A stretch of 64,000 nt of DNA. Source: Anadara kagoshimensis. Taxonomy: Eukaryota > Mollusca > Bivalvia > Arcoida > Arcidae. The stretch lies in the NCBI GenBank assembly GCA_021292105.1, contig CM037860.1:10248698-10312697 (forward strand). The letters run 5' to 3'. Each line of letters begins with the position of its first letter. Position 1 is the stretch's first letter. The translations under genes were made by a program, and so were the position numbers. The notes beneath the pieces are model-generated. The model was not told where the DNA came from. It saw nothing but the letters and a program-made list of their open reading frames with translations, and did not search any database. Below, in pieces: positions 35,966-48,006 of the stretch.

Positions 35966-36771
35966 CTAAAATAATAGAATGAAAAGATAAAATAATAAAG
36001 TGGATAAGTTGCAAACAAAAATGGTAAATTATTAGAAACCATCATTAGGACATCTGTTTATCTTGGTTTAGCTAGCTAAACAGAATGTACTCACCTTTCA
36101 TGAGCATCCGGTCTCACTTCTTTTGTGATAGTTTATGGGGTAGTTTTAACATAACTTTTGGGATTGTAATTTGGACATGGATTGATATGTTTGCTTTTAA
36201 TTTGACCTGTGTACGTACGTATCATAAATGAATGGAGAATTGTTATAATCCATCAGAATTTCACATTTTGATGAACTTGATTTATAACTACGAGGTAGAC
36301 AATATATTAATATTAATTATTTTAAAAAAATCAGTGTATGATTCAGAAAAAACAATATGCATAAAGGATTGTTCTTTTTACTTTAACAAAAAAATGTAAT
36401 GCTTCCCCTTAAGCCAAGTTATAATTTATTCAACTGAGTGACATACTTATAACACCTGTAGATGTTATCTATAAAACTTATCTTTATTACCTTTAGTTAC
36501 AATCGTGATATAAAAAATTAAATATGTAAGATGTTTGGCGTAAAACATGATTTGTGTTTCCAGGTATGTTATATACAACATTTTGAATTGATTTTATGAT
36601 TTAATTCAAAAGTGATAACAGGTATATCAACTTATTATGATAATAGTGATTAATAAGATAATAATTACATAGCAAAGTCATTTTCGCCAAGATAAAGAAC
36701 TTTGTTGTAAATAATATACATGTATTTAGAGCTTTTGTTTTTATCGGGAAATATATACATTGTATATATAT

Positions 36772-36830
<59 letters not shown>

Positions 36831-38458
36831 ATAAGAACATGTTTAGTTTCAAACGCATGGGTCATGTTTCAAAGAGTTTCCAAAATAATACATTAATCAA
36901 TAACATACAAACCAATCCATATCCGAATTTTGATCTCATTTTAAGAATCAACAATCGGATAAAGTAAATGTTTTACTATGTACAGTAGGTTTACATGCAT
37001 ATAAAGCTTTGAATTCAACCTGGTTGCTAGACTCGTCTAGATATTTTTGTGTTACTGTTTTCTTTGTTTAAAATTATAATTAATTAATACAGTACAGGCC
37101 TGTCGAAAGTTTAACACTAAGTTAACGAATTAGTGTAAACCGACAGCTCAATATATCTGCCCTTAGTTACTCATATTTCTCCCGCAGTTTCTATACATCT
37201 CTCGGAAGTAGTAGCTAATCATATCTTGTCCACTCGGTAGCCGAGCTTAGCTTAGGCTCATTTTTGTTAGCTCAGTGTTAAACTTCCGGCACGTCTGTAC
37301 TTTAAGTTGATGATAGGTAATACAAAAAATAAGTATATCATACCCGTTTTATATCGCCACCGAAAAACACATTGGTCGCATGTCACGTGATCGGGTAGTT
37401 TAACCATAATGGAATGATCCCCACGTTTACCATTAGTAAAATCGTACTTTAATTTATACTCATTGTCAGGACCTTTAATTAGAAGTTTATACCGGTCCAG
37501 ACATTCCTTGGTGACAGGTACGTTAAAGTTATTGTGAGGACATAACTGGAATTCAAAGAACCCTTTATGTGCTGCAGCTATCTCAACAATGGTTTCTATC
37601 TCCTGGCCTTGTCTATAAGTTCTGGATATTACTTTTTCTTTGGTATAAATACCATCAGGTGGTTCGTTTTTCCGAGGTTTAGCATCCCATGGATCGCCGC
37701 AAATGCCACATTTGCCTCCAAGAAGGAAATGCTGCCTCTGTAAATACACGCATAAAGAGGATATTAAAAAATATGAACTTTATTTAGTCAAGTGAAGAGA
37801 GAAAATCAATATTTTCAATATATATGCACGTGCAAGTACCCGGAAAATTGGAAACAGTATATTGTGATTATACTGTCGGTATTTGCGACAGTATATCGAC
37901 GAATATATTATAGCAAAGTTTTTACATCAGCCAATAAAAACGGGCGTTACATACAGAATGATTTTTTGTCATGAATGTCACTTGATACTTGTTTTAATTT
38001 TGCACGCTCAATGGTGTTAACATATGTCCTTTTATGTGAATTGTTTCTTATTCTGTTGTATTAATGAGGTATGTACATGATTTCTAGCTTATTTTTGTAT
38101 ATTTTATTTTGAATACGTTTACTTACTACAAAAAATAATAATAATGTCTCATACCATTTTTTTAATTTAATTATAAGATATATTAAAAATTGTCCTTTTT
38201 AATGTATTTTATGAAAAATTATAAACTTTTTACACTTTCGTTTCATTGTTTAATACTCACATAATATCCGCCACAATTCAATTCATTGTCGTTATAATTT
38301 GGGTACTTAACATTGTAACCTATCCGCCATAAAGAAGATCTACCAGGCGGTTCTGCTAATCTTCCATGTCCGTCTGTTAGTTTGAATATCATGAACGAAA
38401 AACAAAAAATATAATATAATTTTGCCATCATTTTCAGACATCGAGTCAATTGTAACAT
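35469..38458 (-). CDS. AA15-family lytic polysaccharide monooxygenase (three exons)
   Basis: Exons 38458-38261, 37737-37344 and 35965-35469 join to 1089 nt (362 residues plus stop). Residues 1-30 form a signal peptide ending LTDG. Mature His31 opens HGRLAEPPGRSSLWR, the N-terminal copper ligand ('histidine brace') of animal AA15 LPMOs. NELNCGG and GGKCGICGDPWD follow. His123 in EIAAAHKGFFEF is the probable second copper ligand and Phe222 in EEFYSCADI the axial residue. After the catalytic domain come a Thr/Ser-rich linker (about 231-265) and a Cys-rich C-terminus. AA15 enzymes oxidatively cleave chitin and/or cellulose and are secreted; substrate cannot be told here. Exon phases (0, 1) join perfectly and all landmarks are intact, so the gene looks functional. 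It sits between two convergent GluN3-like genes. Confidence 0.93.
36063..36210 (+). mobile_element. Retroelement tail copy 10, in LPMO intron 2
   Basis: 'ggtttagctagctaaacaga', 'catgagcatccggtctcact' and 'tttggacatggattgatatg' match the tail. It is antisense to the LPMO gene. Confidence 0.65.
36763..36828. repeat. (AT)n microsatellite, in LPMO intron 2
   Basis: About 66 bp of TA/AT dinucleotides. The Ile-Tyr open frames on the minus strand here are artefacts of the repeat. Confidence 0.95.
37095..37297. mobile_element. MITE family 3, copy 1 (TA-flanked), in LPMO intron 2
   Basis: 203 bp. Left CAGGCCTGTCGAAAGTTTAA and the inverted right end CAGACGTGCCGGAAGTTTAA match at about 24 of 28 positions, with TA on both sides. 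It ends 46 bp from the exon 2 donor. Confidence 0.8.
37344..37737 (-). CDS. LPMO exon 2: core of catalytic domain
   Basis: Acceptor tgtatttacag, donor gtatga; 131 codons plus one base. It begins RQHFLLGGKCGICGDPWD and ends DQCVFRWRYKT. It contains the second copper-ligand His in AAAHKGFFEF and paired cysteines typical of AA15. Confidence 0.92.
38152..38195. repeat. Degenerate foldback mini-element, in LPMO intron 1
   Basis: 'cataccatttttttaattta' then 'tataagatatattaaaaatt' closely follows the 62903-62954 foldback but one arm has decayed. Confidence 0.5.
38261..38458 (-). CDS. LPMO exon 1: signal peptide and copper His1
   Basis: ATG at 38458-38456; donor gtgagt after NELNCGGYY; 66 codons, phase 0. 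A second in-frame Met pair (residues 10-11) could also serve as start. The hydrophobic run LYYIFCFSFMIF precedes the predicted cleavage site just before His31. Confidence 0.9.
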
Positions 38459-38792
38459 AAACTATGAAATAAACTCAGATCTGTCTGATATACAATTGAT
38501 AACGGAGTTTGCTGGTGGCATTGAATTTTAATTGTTAAGAAAATATTTAAAGCGACCACTTTTATAGCCAACAGAAGAACGTTAAAAAATAGGTTTTATA
38601 GTGCATAAGACTGAGCTTTAATTTTTGGTTTTGCCTCCAGTTAATGATCAGTATACGGAGATGTTTCGAAAATATAAGAGATATTTTACTTTATCGCCGA
38701 CAGTCCTGGACCCATATGTACAAATGTTATATTTTAAATAAACCATAATTCATGTTTTAATAATAAACAACAAACGTATAGGCAAACAACAT

Positions 38793-38995
38793 TGAACTGT
38801 CCGCTTGACCTTTTATCAGAAATATACATATATGACGATCCACACAATAAATAGGTATAAAGGGTTCGCAGTTAATACATACATAAGTTATGTGTTTACG
38901 ATTAACATAGTGCTCCCATTAAACATTTGTATTCCTTATATATGTACATCATTGCACTCGTAAATATTTAAATCAAAGGTCAAGCGGACAGGTCA
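38793..38995. mobile_element. MITE family 5, copy 1
   Basis: Left TGAACTGTCCGCTTGACCTT and the inverted right TGACCTGTCCGCTTGACCTT match at 19 of 20. Weaker symmetry (gcaaacaa) extends to about 38782 and 39006. A second copy adjoins the minisatellite at 54704-55016. Confidence 0.75.
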
Positions 38996-39009
38996 TTTTT
39001 GTTTGCTAA

Positions 39010-39140
39010 CCCCAGTTCATGTTCAAATCACAATCCAAATACAAGCCCTTTAAACCCTGGAAATTACATTTCAACACATCCACTAGAGAAGTGAAGTGAA
39101 GACGGATGCTTCGAAAAAGTATGACTTCCTGGTAAATGAT
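39010..39140 (-). mobile_element. Retroelement tail copy 11 (degenerate)
   Basis: 'aaatcacaatccaaatacaa' and 'ccactagagaagtgaagtga' follow the tail order with many changes, directly beside MITE family 5 copy 1. Confidence 0.45.
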
Positions 39141-39719
39141 TATTTTAGTTGGGCTGATTAAGGTTGCTACAAAATAAGATTAATTTGTTATCCTTAAAAA
39201 AAGTGCTTATATCATATTGTTGTTGTGACCAATGGTAGATAACTCTTTTCGAATTCCATTATTTTCGTTTGACAATGGCAACGGTATTCCTGTATTTTGT
39301 ATGTTGTGTTTGCGCTCTTGCCACATTGCAAATAGGTGACCATGCACAAAACGTTAAAGATGTACAATAATCCTATGGTATCTTCGATCATTTTGGCTTT
39401 AGCCGGAGTATTTATTAAACGGCTACAACATTTTATTTATTTTAAAAAAAAAAACAACAATTCATTTTTTCCATTAGACCGTGAAATAGATAATACATTA
39501 AGTTAATTTTTTGTTTGTACAAATAGGTCTAGGAGTGAAATGTAATGTAGCTTTTCGGAACATCTACTTTTTCCGTAAATATATGTTGGTGGCGATTCAC
39601 ATAGATATATAAATGTTAGTGAAATAAGGATTGCGCCAAAAGCTTGTGGTTACAATTTTGATTGCTTCAACACTAGTACCGCATACCTGTATATTCACCC
39701 GTTATACAGGTCTCTGCCG

Positions 39720-39915
39720 AATCACAATGCTAAAAAAGTAAAAACTTAAAACTGACAAGTTAAGTTTAACACGTACACTTTCATCGGGTAAAGGAGGTCG
39801 GGTGCCCCGGAAGGGTAAAAATATCCTGTCTAGCTAGCTGAATTCTCCACGCGTGAAATCAAAGGAACATGGAACCTGGATCTATGGGAACTCTAAAACG
39901 ACCAAATAAATGCAA
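39720..39915 (-). mobile_element. Retroelement tail copy 12
   Basis: 'ccgaatcacaatgctaaaaa', 'ggtcgggtgccccggaaggg' and 'tagctagctgaattctccac' match the tail. Confidence 0.65.
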
Positions 39916-40358
39916 GCAGTTTTTTTTTAGTCAATACCACTTTTATTTTTTAAATGCTCATAACAAAGAGTTTATTTTATTTTAAATTTTTATTCAAAAT
40001 GCTTAACAATAAAATGTACGAAAACCAATAGTATCATTTATTTTAAAACAATCATCCTTATTATTAATGTCTTTATATTTTAAAATCTCCATTAAAACAT
40101 TTCTATTATTTTCATAGTTCATAACATAACCTATTTGTGCATAATTAAATTTCTACACTAATTAAAATTTTATTTATGTCGCTTTAATTATATATAATTA
40201 GGCGACATGGATAATTTTGCGATGCCCAATCCGATGATACAATATAATTTTATAATTTATACACAATAAATGAATTATCACATATAACTTATCACACGAT
40301 GGATTTTTTCGCTATTGTCATATACATGTACCATTATCTGAATTTAAGCATAAAATAC

Positions 40359-40404
40359 ATATTGTCATATACCATTAAATTAAAAAAATGGTATATGACA
40401 ATAT
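40359..40404. repeat. Foldback mini-element, perfect 18-bp arms
   Basis: ATATTGTCATATACCATT and AATGGTATATGACAATAT flank a 10-nt spacer. Same arm sequence as the 62955-63013 foldback. Confidence 0.85.
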
Positions 40405-40796
40405 TCTTAGGTAAATCACAGATATCGTGAAAATAATTCATTCCGTAAAATTTCAATGTAAATATAAAGGCATATCGTCAAATAAAACCCATTCTACAAG
40501 TTGTAAGATATATTATAAAAGATACTACCCTGAATGCTTGAATTGCAGATACAAACAGATACATGTATCTAGGAGCAGAATTAAAGAACTTTAAAGTTAA
40601 ACAAACTGTTTAATCTATTGCATAGATAAAGTATTAAAAACAGAATCGAAAAAAATTAAAAGAATATTTCCTAGTAAATAAATACACGTTATATACGTTT
40701 AAAAAAGAGAAAATCTTGAAAATTATCCTGTTTTGCGTTTTTAATTTAAACATCTACACAAGACAAAACACCATATGCTAGTATACCAGCCCATAT

Positions 40797-42050
40797 TTTT
40801 TAAACAAGAGGCCCATGGACTTTAACGCTCACCTGTGACCCTGACCTTTCAACCCATAATCCTCATTCATATATCAAAATGATCATTAGGCCAATACCAA
40901 CAATATTCCAGCATACATGCCTATACAAAATATTTATAGTTTTCAAGGTAATTAACCAATTCAGTATTAATTTGCACCTGTGACCTTGACCTTTGAACTC
41001 ATGATCATGACCTTTATTCATATATCAAAATTATCATTAGACCAATACCTACAATATTCTAATATATATGCCTATACAAGGAGTTTATAGCGTTTGAGAT
41101 AATCAACCATTTTAGTACTTGCTTGCATTTGTGACCTTGACCTTTGAACCCATGACCTTCATTCATATATCAAAATGACTGTTAGGCCAATACCTACATT
41201 ATTCTAATATGTACATGCCTATACAAAACGTTTATAGTTATTTTGATAATTTACCATTTCAGTACTTGTTTGCATCTGTGACCTTGACCTTTGAACCCAT
41301 GACCTTTATTAATATATCAAAATGACCATTGTGCCATTACCTACAATATTCTAATATGTATGCCTATACAAAAAGTTAAAAGTTTTGCAGATAATCAACT
41401 ATAACGGTTATTTGAGCATCTTTGATCTTGACCTTTGAACCCATAATCTTGATCTATGTATCAAAATGATCGTCATGTCAATACCTACAATTAACTGAAA
41501 ATTCCATGCCATTATCACCTGAAATTTCTAAAAAATAGCATTTTTATCAAAGGTCAAAAACAGGGACATGACCTTGACCTTTGACCTTGAAATCTTTTAG
41601 AAGAAAATAGCAAGACAAGATCAACAGTGAAAACTCCATACAATTATCTTCAGCCGTTATTGAGTTATACCAATAAATTTCTCATTTTCAAAATTACATA
41701 ATTTTACGCAAAAACGCGTAACCTATTTTTCGTTCAATTTTCATGAAAAACACAATTTTATTGATGCCAGGTATGCTGAATCCAAATATCCAATCAAAAT
41801 TTGTCTGCACCTTTGGTTTCAGACTAGAAGCTTTTATTTGTCTTTTTGCTATTTTAGTAACGACGGCCATCTTGTTGGGCAGGGCCAAACCCCGAAAACA
41901 ATTTTGAAAGGCTGTTACCCAGGCATGATAATCACCAAGTTTCATCAAATTTGGCCCAGTAATTTTGGAGAAGATTAAAATGTAAAGTTTACACACGACG
42001 GACGACGGACGGTGATAGATTGCAATAGCTCATCTGAGCCTTTGGCTAAA
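40797..42050. mobile_element. Bivalve-type repeat with tandem TGACCTTGACCTTTGA blocks
   Basis: Begins 'taaacaagaggcccatggac' with 'cgctcacctg' and ends 'cacacgacggacgacggacg' then 'caatagctcatctgagcc', ends I associate with a very common oyster/clam repeat. Between them are about five units of 140-150 bp, each opening with 'gtgaccttgacctttgaacc' and containing 'catatatcaaaatga' and 'cctacaatattctaatat'. The 100-codon minus open frame at 41694-41996 lies inside and is not supported as a gene. Confidence 0.75.
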
Positions 42051-43425
42051 AATGTTCATCAAAATCTTTAACCATACACTTGCAAGCAATATGCAAGGAA
42101 ACATAATCTAGTGTGTATAAATAGAATGTAGACAGATTAAGGTTTTGTAATAAAAGCAAAAATGCCCATACGTCCGTTACTAAGGCAAATTGAGTTACAC
42201 CAGTCAAAAATTGAGTGGAAAGCTGCCAATGTTATATTGCCCTTTACAATTAATAAGAAAATTGTCAATTAATGTTACAGACAACGTTTTTTCAGCATGT
42301 TTTGAAATTTTTGTCTTAGAGTTCGTCAAAACACGAGGTTATTACCGGCAATACTAGTAAATATAAATATGAAAAAATTATGTATAATTTTATTTAAATA
42401 ATGATAAAGTATTTAGTAGTGTAACAGTTTCCGTGCATAAATGTTTGCATACATCTTATTTTATTAGCATGAACACATCTCCCTGAGATTTTAACTACAT
42501 ACATACATACAGACAAAGGCGTATCTACTCGGGTTGCTTAATGATGCCAAATCATAAAGCTGTCCTGAAACACACAAGCTTCATATACATAATGAAGGAT
42601 TACAAAAGCTTAGATGTTGATCTGATCGGTCATCCAAATATGTTATCATAAAAAAGTAAAATCAGTATTTAAAGAATAATTACATGTACGTTTTCTATAA
42701 TCAGGTACGGGTTAAATACGCATGTCAATGATGTTATCGCTCCATCCTGCTCCAATAGTGTCAAAAGCAGAAAGTATTTTTAAAATTCCAAAACAATGTT
42801 ACTTCAGATAATGACACAAAGGCAATGTACTACTGTAAGTACAGTTATATTTTAGAGCTAAGATTATACCAAATTTGAAACTCCAAATCTTTGTTGACCA
42901 ACTTATGTTTATTAAAAATAGGTCTGTCGCCATGGTAACGCTCTACAAGTCTCTTGGTACTAAAAATTCACATTTGCTTTTTATAAAAGTTTAAATATTT
43001 GAAAAAAAAACACAAGAACATGAAATCTTTTTCGTTGAAACAGTAATTATTTCTCTTGCTTTTGCACACCCAATAACTTTTTAATTTAACGATAACTTAC
43101 AGAAACTAACAAATCAAATGTTCAAAGGTGTGTAGCTCCTGTCAAAGAAAACATAAAGAGGAATCAAATTTATAGTGAAAACCATGGACAACAAGTCTAA
43201 AATTATTATGACGAACATAAATAATATTGTTACAGAAAAAGTTATCATTACCCTGAATGGTAAGTTAACTAAGTTTCGGTTTACCTGGACCCAATTAATT
43301 CACGAATCTCCATCTCACAAGAAAAACTGTATCACTTTGAATCATGTAATAAAAATTGAAATGTAAAAAGACATCTAAAAGATGAGTAACATGAGAAAAA
43401 TGAATACATGGATTAATAATATTTA
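42051..43425. other. Spacer between repeat and gene B 3' end
   Basis: No gene recognised. The small plus frame at 43175-43366 and minus frame at 43295-43501 have no family features. The right part may include gene B 3' UTR. Confidence 0.35.
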
Positions 43426-43429
43426 TATC

Positions 43430-43612
43430 ACAAATATCTGATAACATCAGGGTTTTGTACACGTGATCAAAAAAAGCTGATGACATCAGAGTTTTGTACA
43501 CGTGATCACAAAAAAACTGATGACATCAGAGTTTGGTACACGTGATCACAAATAGCTGATGCATCAGAGTTTTGTACATATGATGACATCAGAGTTTTGT
43601 ACACGTGATCGT
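43430..43612. repeat. Short tandem repeat (about 42-bp units) spanning the gene B stop codon
   Basis: Five imperfect units of 'gatgacatcagagttttgta' + 'cacgtgatca'. One unit is internally shortened. Each holds a CACGTG palindrome and a TGACATCA word. The gene B stop at 43589 lies in the rightmost unit. Confidence 0.85.
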
Positions 43613-44552
43613 CGCGTCTTTACTTTTATCCGAAGACTCTGAATCTTTAACTATCCTTAATAAACGTTTAAGATGAGCATTTTGTAAGGTTACTCTGTTC
43701 AATTTTGTTTGCAGTTCAATCTCTGACTTCTTCCACATAACGAGCAAGTCTTCTTTATTAAGAGCGTCTATGGCGCATCCATCAAACATGGAGGATGAAT
43801 GTCGTCTGTATTTTGCTATAGCGTGTCGTCTGATTGTAGATTTCACGCGGTTGTCTTTCATTTTAAGTGCACTTCTATAGTAATCAGGACTATCCTCCGG
43901 AACCGTAAAACGTGTAAGTAACGGAGCAGATTGTCTGTCTACTAACTGATGACAGTGGCAAGGGTTTGCAGCAGTCGCCTGCGACTGCAAATGCGATGAA
44001 CTCTTGTTTCTTTTGCTACACGAATTATCTAAAGATCTATATTTAAAATGCTTATGAGGTGTCAAAACAGGCCATGTTCCAAATCTAGCTCTTGGAAATG
44101 AGTCTTTAGGTTTACACTGCATACAGTTTGAATCTCCATTTTCCAAGCTGGTTTTATCATCACCACACGGATACCTCTGCCTGTGGCGATGCCAAAGTCT
44201 ATTTATAGTAATACTATTATGTGGACGGATTTTACTTTTCACTACACTTGTGTCACTAATCTCCGTATGATTGTTTTGTTGATTATAATTTATTTCCTCC
44301 TCTATAACGTCCCTCTGACGTCTACAAGGGGTAGATAACTCTGTTTCAAATGTTTTGTTATCGTCCTCTGAACTATCAGAGTAATTATCAAACACAGGCT
44401 TCTCGGCTTCATGATCACTCTCTACCTCAACATGACACTGAACATCCCCATTAGATAGTCTATACACATCTGCTGAAGTCTTTGTTGAAAACACCTTATA
44501 ATTGTTATCATTCGTATCCACCAGGCTGGTCTCACTTTTTGTTTTGTGCATT
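43589..44552 (-). CDS. Gene B visible exon 8: cytoplasmic tail and stop codon
   Basis: Acceptor ctttttgaatag; the first base completes Lys, then MHKTKSETSLVDTNDNNYK. About 320 residues, acidic then basic, with KYRRHSSS (basophilic kinase type) and KEDLLVMWKKSEIELQTKLN near the end, both shared with gene A. The last residues (ITCTKL) and the stop fall inside a 42-bp tandem repeat. Confidence 0.88.
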
Positions 44553-47500
44553 CTATTCAAAAAGAAGAAGATAAAACATTGTTACAGATGCGATTATTAA
44601 GATAATCCAATGTGACGTCCAAATCATGCTCATAATAGGAAATCAACAGTAAGGATAGCATAGATAAGACAGATTGATGCCATTAGGTACAGGTAAAATA
44701 TAATCAATTATCTGGCGAATCTATTTTAAGCATTGGAATGATAACAATGTGCTTATAATCATTTGAAAAAAGGAAGGTTGGTTTTACTATTTTGATCCAA
44801 GCACTACTGATCATGAATTGTATTCCGAAACGGTCGTCTAGATCTAGTGCTGTAAAATCAAAACTGGTATAATATGTAACTTTTACATGGTAAAAAGGTT
44901 CTGAAAAATGAGTAGCATAGCGTAGAACAAACATATCAATCAACGTCTATGTCACATCCAGTTTGATTGGAGATGTTCATCTAGTGAATTAGATTATTAG
45001 TAGCAATACTTGACCATATACTACATAGAACAGATCTATCTGCATTGAACGCATTGGGTGTATCAACGTCTATCTATTCAGAAATTGTAAGTTTGTATGA
45101 CTGTCATGTGCTACTTTTGAATTTTTATGAAATAATATAATTCAAAAGTAGCACATGACAATTAATTGTCATGTGCTACTTTTGAATTATATTATTTTTC
45201 AATTAATTGTCATGTGCTACTTTTGAATTATATTATTTCATAAAAATTCAAAAGTAGCACATGACATGACTATTGAAATGCTGAGATCACTAGTTACAGT
45301 GTATATCACAGTATTATATATAACTATACGTTACTTCATTAAGTTCTCAGTAAGGTTCATCAATCGTAGTCCTTTATCCTCTTGTTTATCGGTTGGTTTT
45401 GGCTGTAAAAGTAAGTGAAACTTTAATAATATGAAGTTAATAATTTAGTTTTGTGAACAAGTAGAGATACGTTATTTCGTTGCAAAGATATACTTAATTT
45501 ATTTTCTTTGCCAATGTATTAATTACCCGGTAGTTGTTATAGCCAATATTTATGCAGTATATAATTGATGTTTTTTCAAATAATTGTACTACATCAACTT
45601 CAGAACAAACTTACATTTATATACCATGTATATGTATTTGAAATAAATATATGAAAAGGAATATCAGTCATCAAACACGTTTTACCTATCAATAATAGAG
45701 TGATTACAATATTACAACTTTTTTGGGTCACTGATTTTTAAAATGTTTCGTCAATATTCAATTTTAAAATTTATAACAGTACTATGTACATTTACATGGC
45801 TATGCTATACAGAATAGATAGAACACTACAAATAAAATAAGACAAAATATACACATATTGGGGCAATACTGGTTATGGAACTCCTGACATACAATTACGT
45901 CCGTCCAGATGTTTAGTTTTATTGTTAAGCCTAAAGTGTTCAACTTCTATTACATGCAGTTGTTTGTGAACGGATTAACAAAGAAAAAAACGCGCCATAT
46001 TCTACTAACAATTCATGAAACAAGACTTGAAATGGAAATAGTAACTTGTAAATGAAAATCATGTACTCCTGTGGGACCCCTATATGTAGTAACTACCACA
46101 AATGTAGTAACGGTCACAAATGTAATAAAATTGTGTCACATATGTAGTAACGAACCACAAATGTAGGAACGACCGTTACCACAAATGTAGTAACAATTTT
46201 TGTTACCACAAATGTAGTAAATGAAAACCGCTATATGTAGTAACGAAAATTTCGAAATCTGAACGTTAGAAACCAACATTTAAGGTGCGTTCTAACCCGA
46301 TAGAAGCGACTGTTGTTCCGATAGAAGTGACTTTAAACGTGTTAGAAGTGACTTTTAACTCGATAGAATAGAATTCTATCCCGATAGAAGTGGCTCTGAT
46401 TCCGATATAAGTGACTTTATTAAATACCCAAAAAAATATATGTATAAATTGTTAATTTTGCTGGGTTTTTATCTATTTACTTGAAAACAATTAGTGTCAC
46501 ATAAAGCGGCACATTACAAAATGATTAGCATAACAGCATAGGCGTAGGAGTGTTTTTATATTGGGGGGGGGGGCAAACCGAAACTATGTCTATGTCTATG
46601 GCACGAGGCGGGGAGAGTATGAGAGGGGTGCCAAACCCCTCGCATAGGTGGGGTCCGGGGGGTCTCCCCCGAAAATTTTTTCAAACTAAGTCTTGTGTAG
46701 ACGCATTTTCAATGTATTGCGCATCGTTTTTGATAGGTAAAATACTGTGATATCAAGGCAAGAAATAACTGTATGACACAAGTTCCATAACCAACCCTCT
46801 CATTTGAGATGGATATCAGAGGCTGACCCAGAATTTTAGAAAGGGGGGGGGGCGTATAATGTGAGAGCCGAAGGCTCGAACCTTCTAGGGGGGTTCGGGG
46901 GCATGCTCCCCCGGAAAATTTTGAAAATGTGGCAAAAAAATCCTGCATTCTGGTGCAATCTGAGCTGAACAATATGTATTATTAGCGACATAAAGGGGGG
47001 CCCCCGCTGAATCCGCCACTGGATATGGGGGGGGGTGGGTACCCCGGAAAATTTTAGACGCACTTTTACAAGTATAATGATGAAATTGATAATTAATTGT
47101 TTACCAGATGAACATTTCCTGTTAAAGCTCTTGGGTTTTTTTTGTTTTCTTTTTTAGCACTTACACTATAAACATAAACTATGATACAAAATTTCACACA
47201 ATATATTGCGGGGGCCTGGCCCCCCCTTCTCTGACATTGCTGGGGCCCGGCCCCCGCTGGCCCCCCTGCTCCTACGCCTATGTAACATGTAATAGTAATT
47301 CAGATATAAATGTAATAAATAAATAATAATAATAACTACTAGTATCTGATAATCCTTGTAAGGGTGATACCCCTGTACCTATGTTATGTATTATGCGATG
47401 AGCGATAATGCCAATTGGCCTCTATTTTCATTATATATACTTCGGTTTGTAAAGTACATGTAAAATTCAGTTTTTAAATTTAAGTTTCTGGGTTTTCTGT

Positions 47501-47950
47501 ATTTTTGCAGATTTAAGTAGGGTACATGTATTGATTATTATACTCCACGGCACTTAAGATGTAGGAAGTATAATGCTGTTGGTCGGTCCCTCCGTCCGTC
47601 CATCAGTCAATTATAAGTTTTCCGCATTGTTTCCTAAACACTTTCAGATAGAGTTTTTGAATGGGAGTCAACCACAATGAGTTGCAGATCAAGTTAACGT
47701 TTTGTTTTACTACGAATCCGATCCTTGCAATTGTCTTTGATAATTTTATTGAAATACTAGTAACAGTTTTCAGCAGTTTTTTTCGTAATAGCTTGCACAT
47801 ATTGAACTGATTTGGCATATAGGTCTACCATCAAGTTCACGTTTCATTTTGCTTCGCTGAAATTTATGTTTTTACGATGACTACACTTGATTTGGTCCAA
47901 TATGTGGGAGCAATCTCACAAAGGTTTTTGTAATATTTGCTGATTTTTAT

Positions 47951-48006
<56 letters not shown>

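Noticed and set aside
36601-36865. Minus-strand frames with Ile-Tyr runs
   Set aside because: Produced by a TA microsatellite in LPMO intron 2.
41694-41996. 100-codon minus-strand frame
   Set aside because: Lies inside the 'gaggcccatgg...ctcatctgagcc' repeat and has no domain features.
40797-42050. CRISPR-like array of regular repeats
   Set aside because: Units are 140-150 bp with imperfect repeats throughout, in a eukaryotic genome; this is a tandem repeat within a mobile element.
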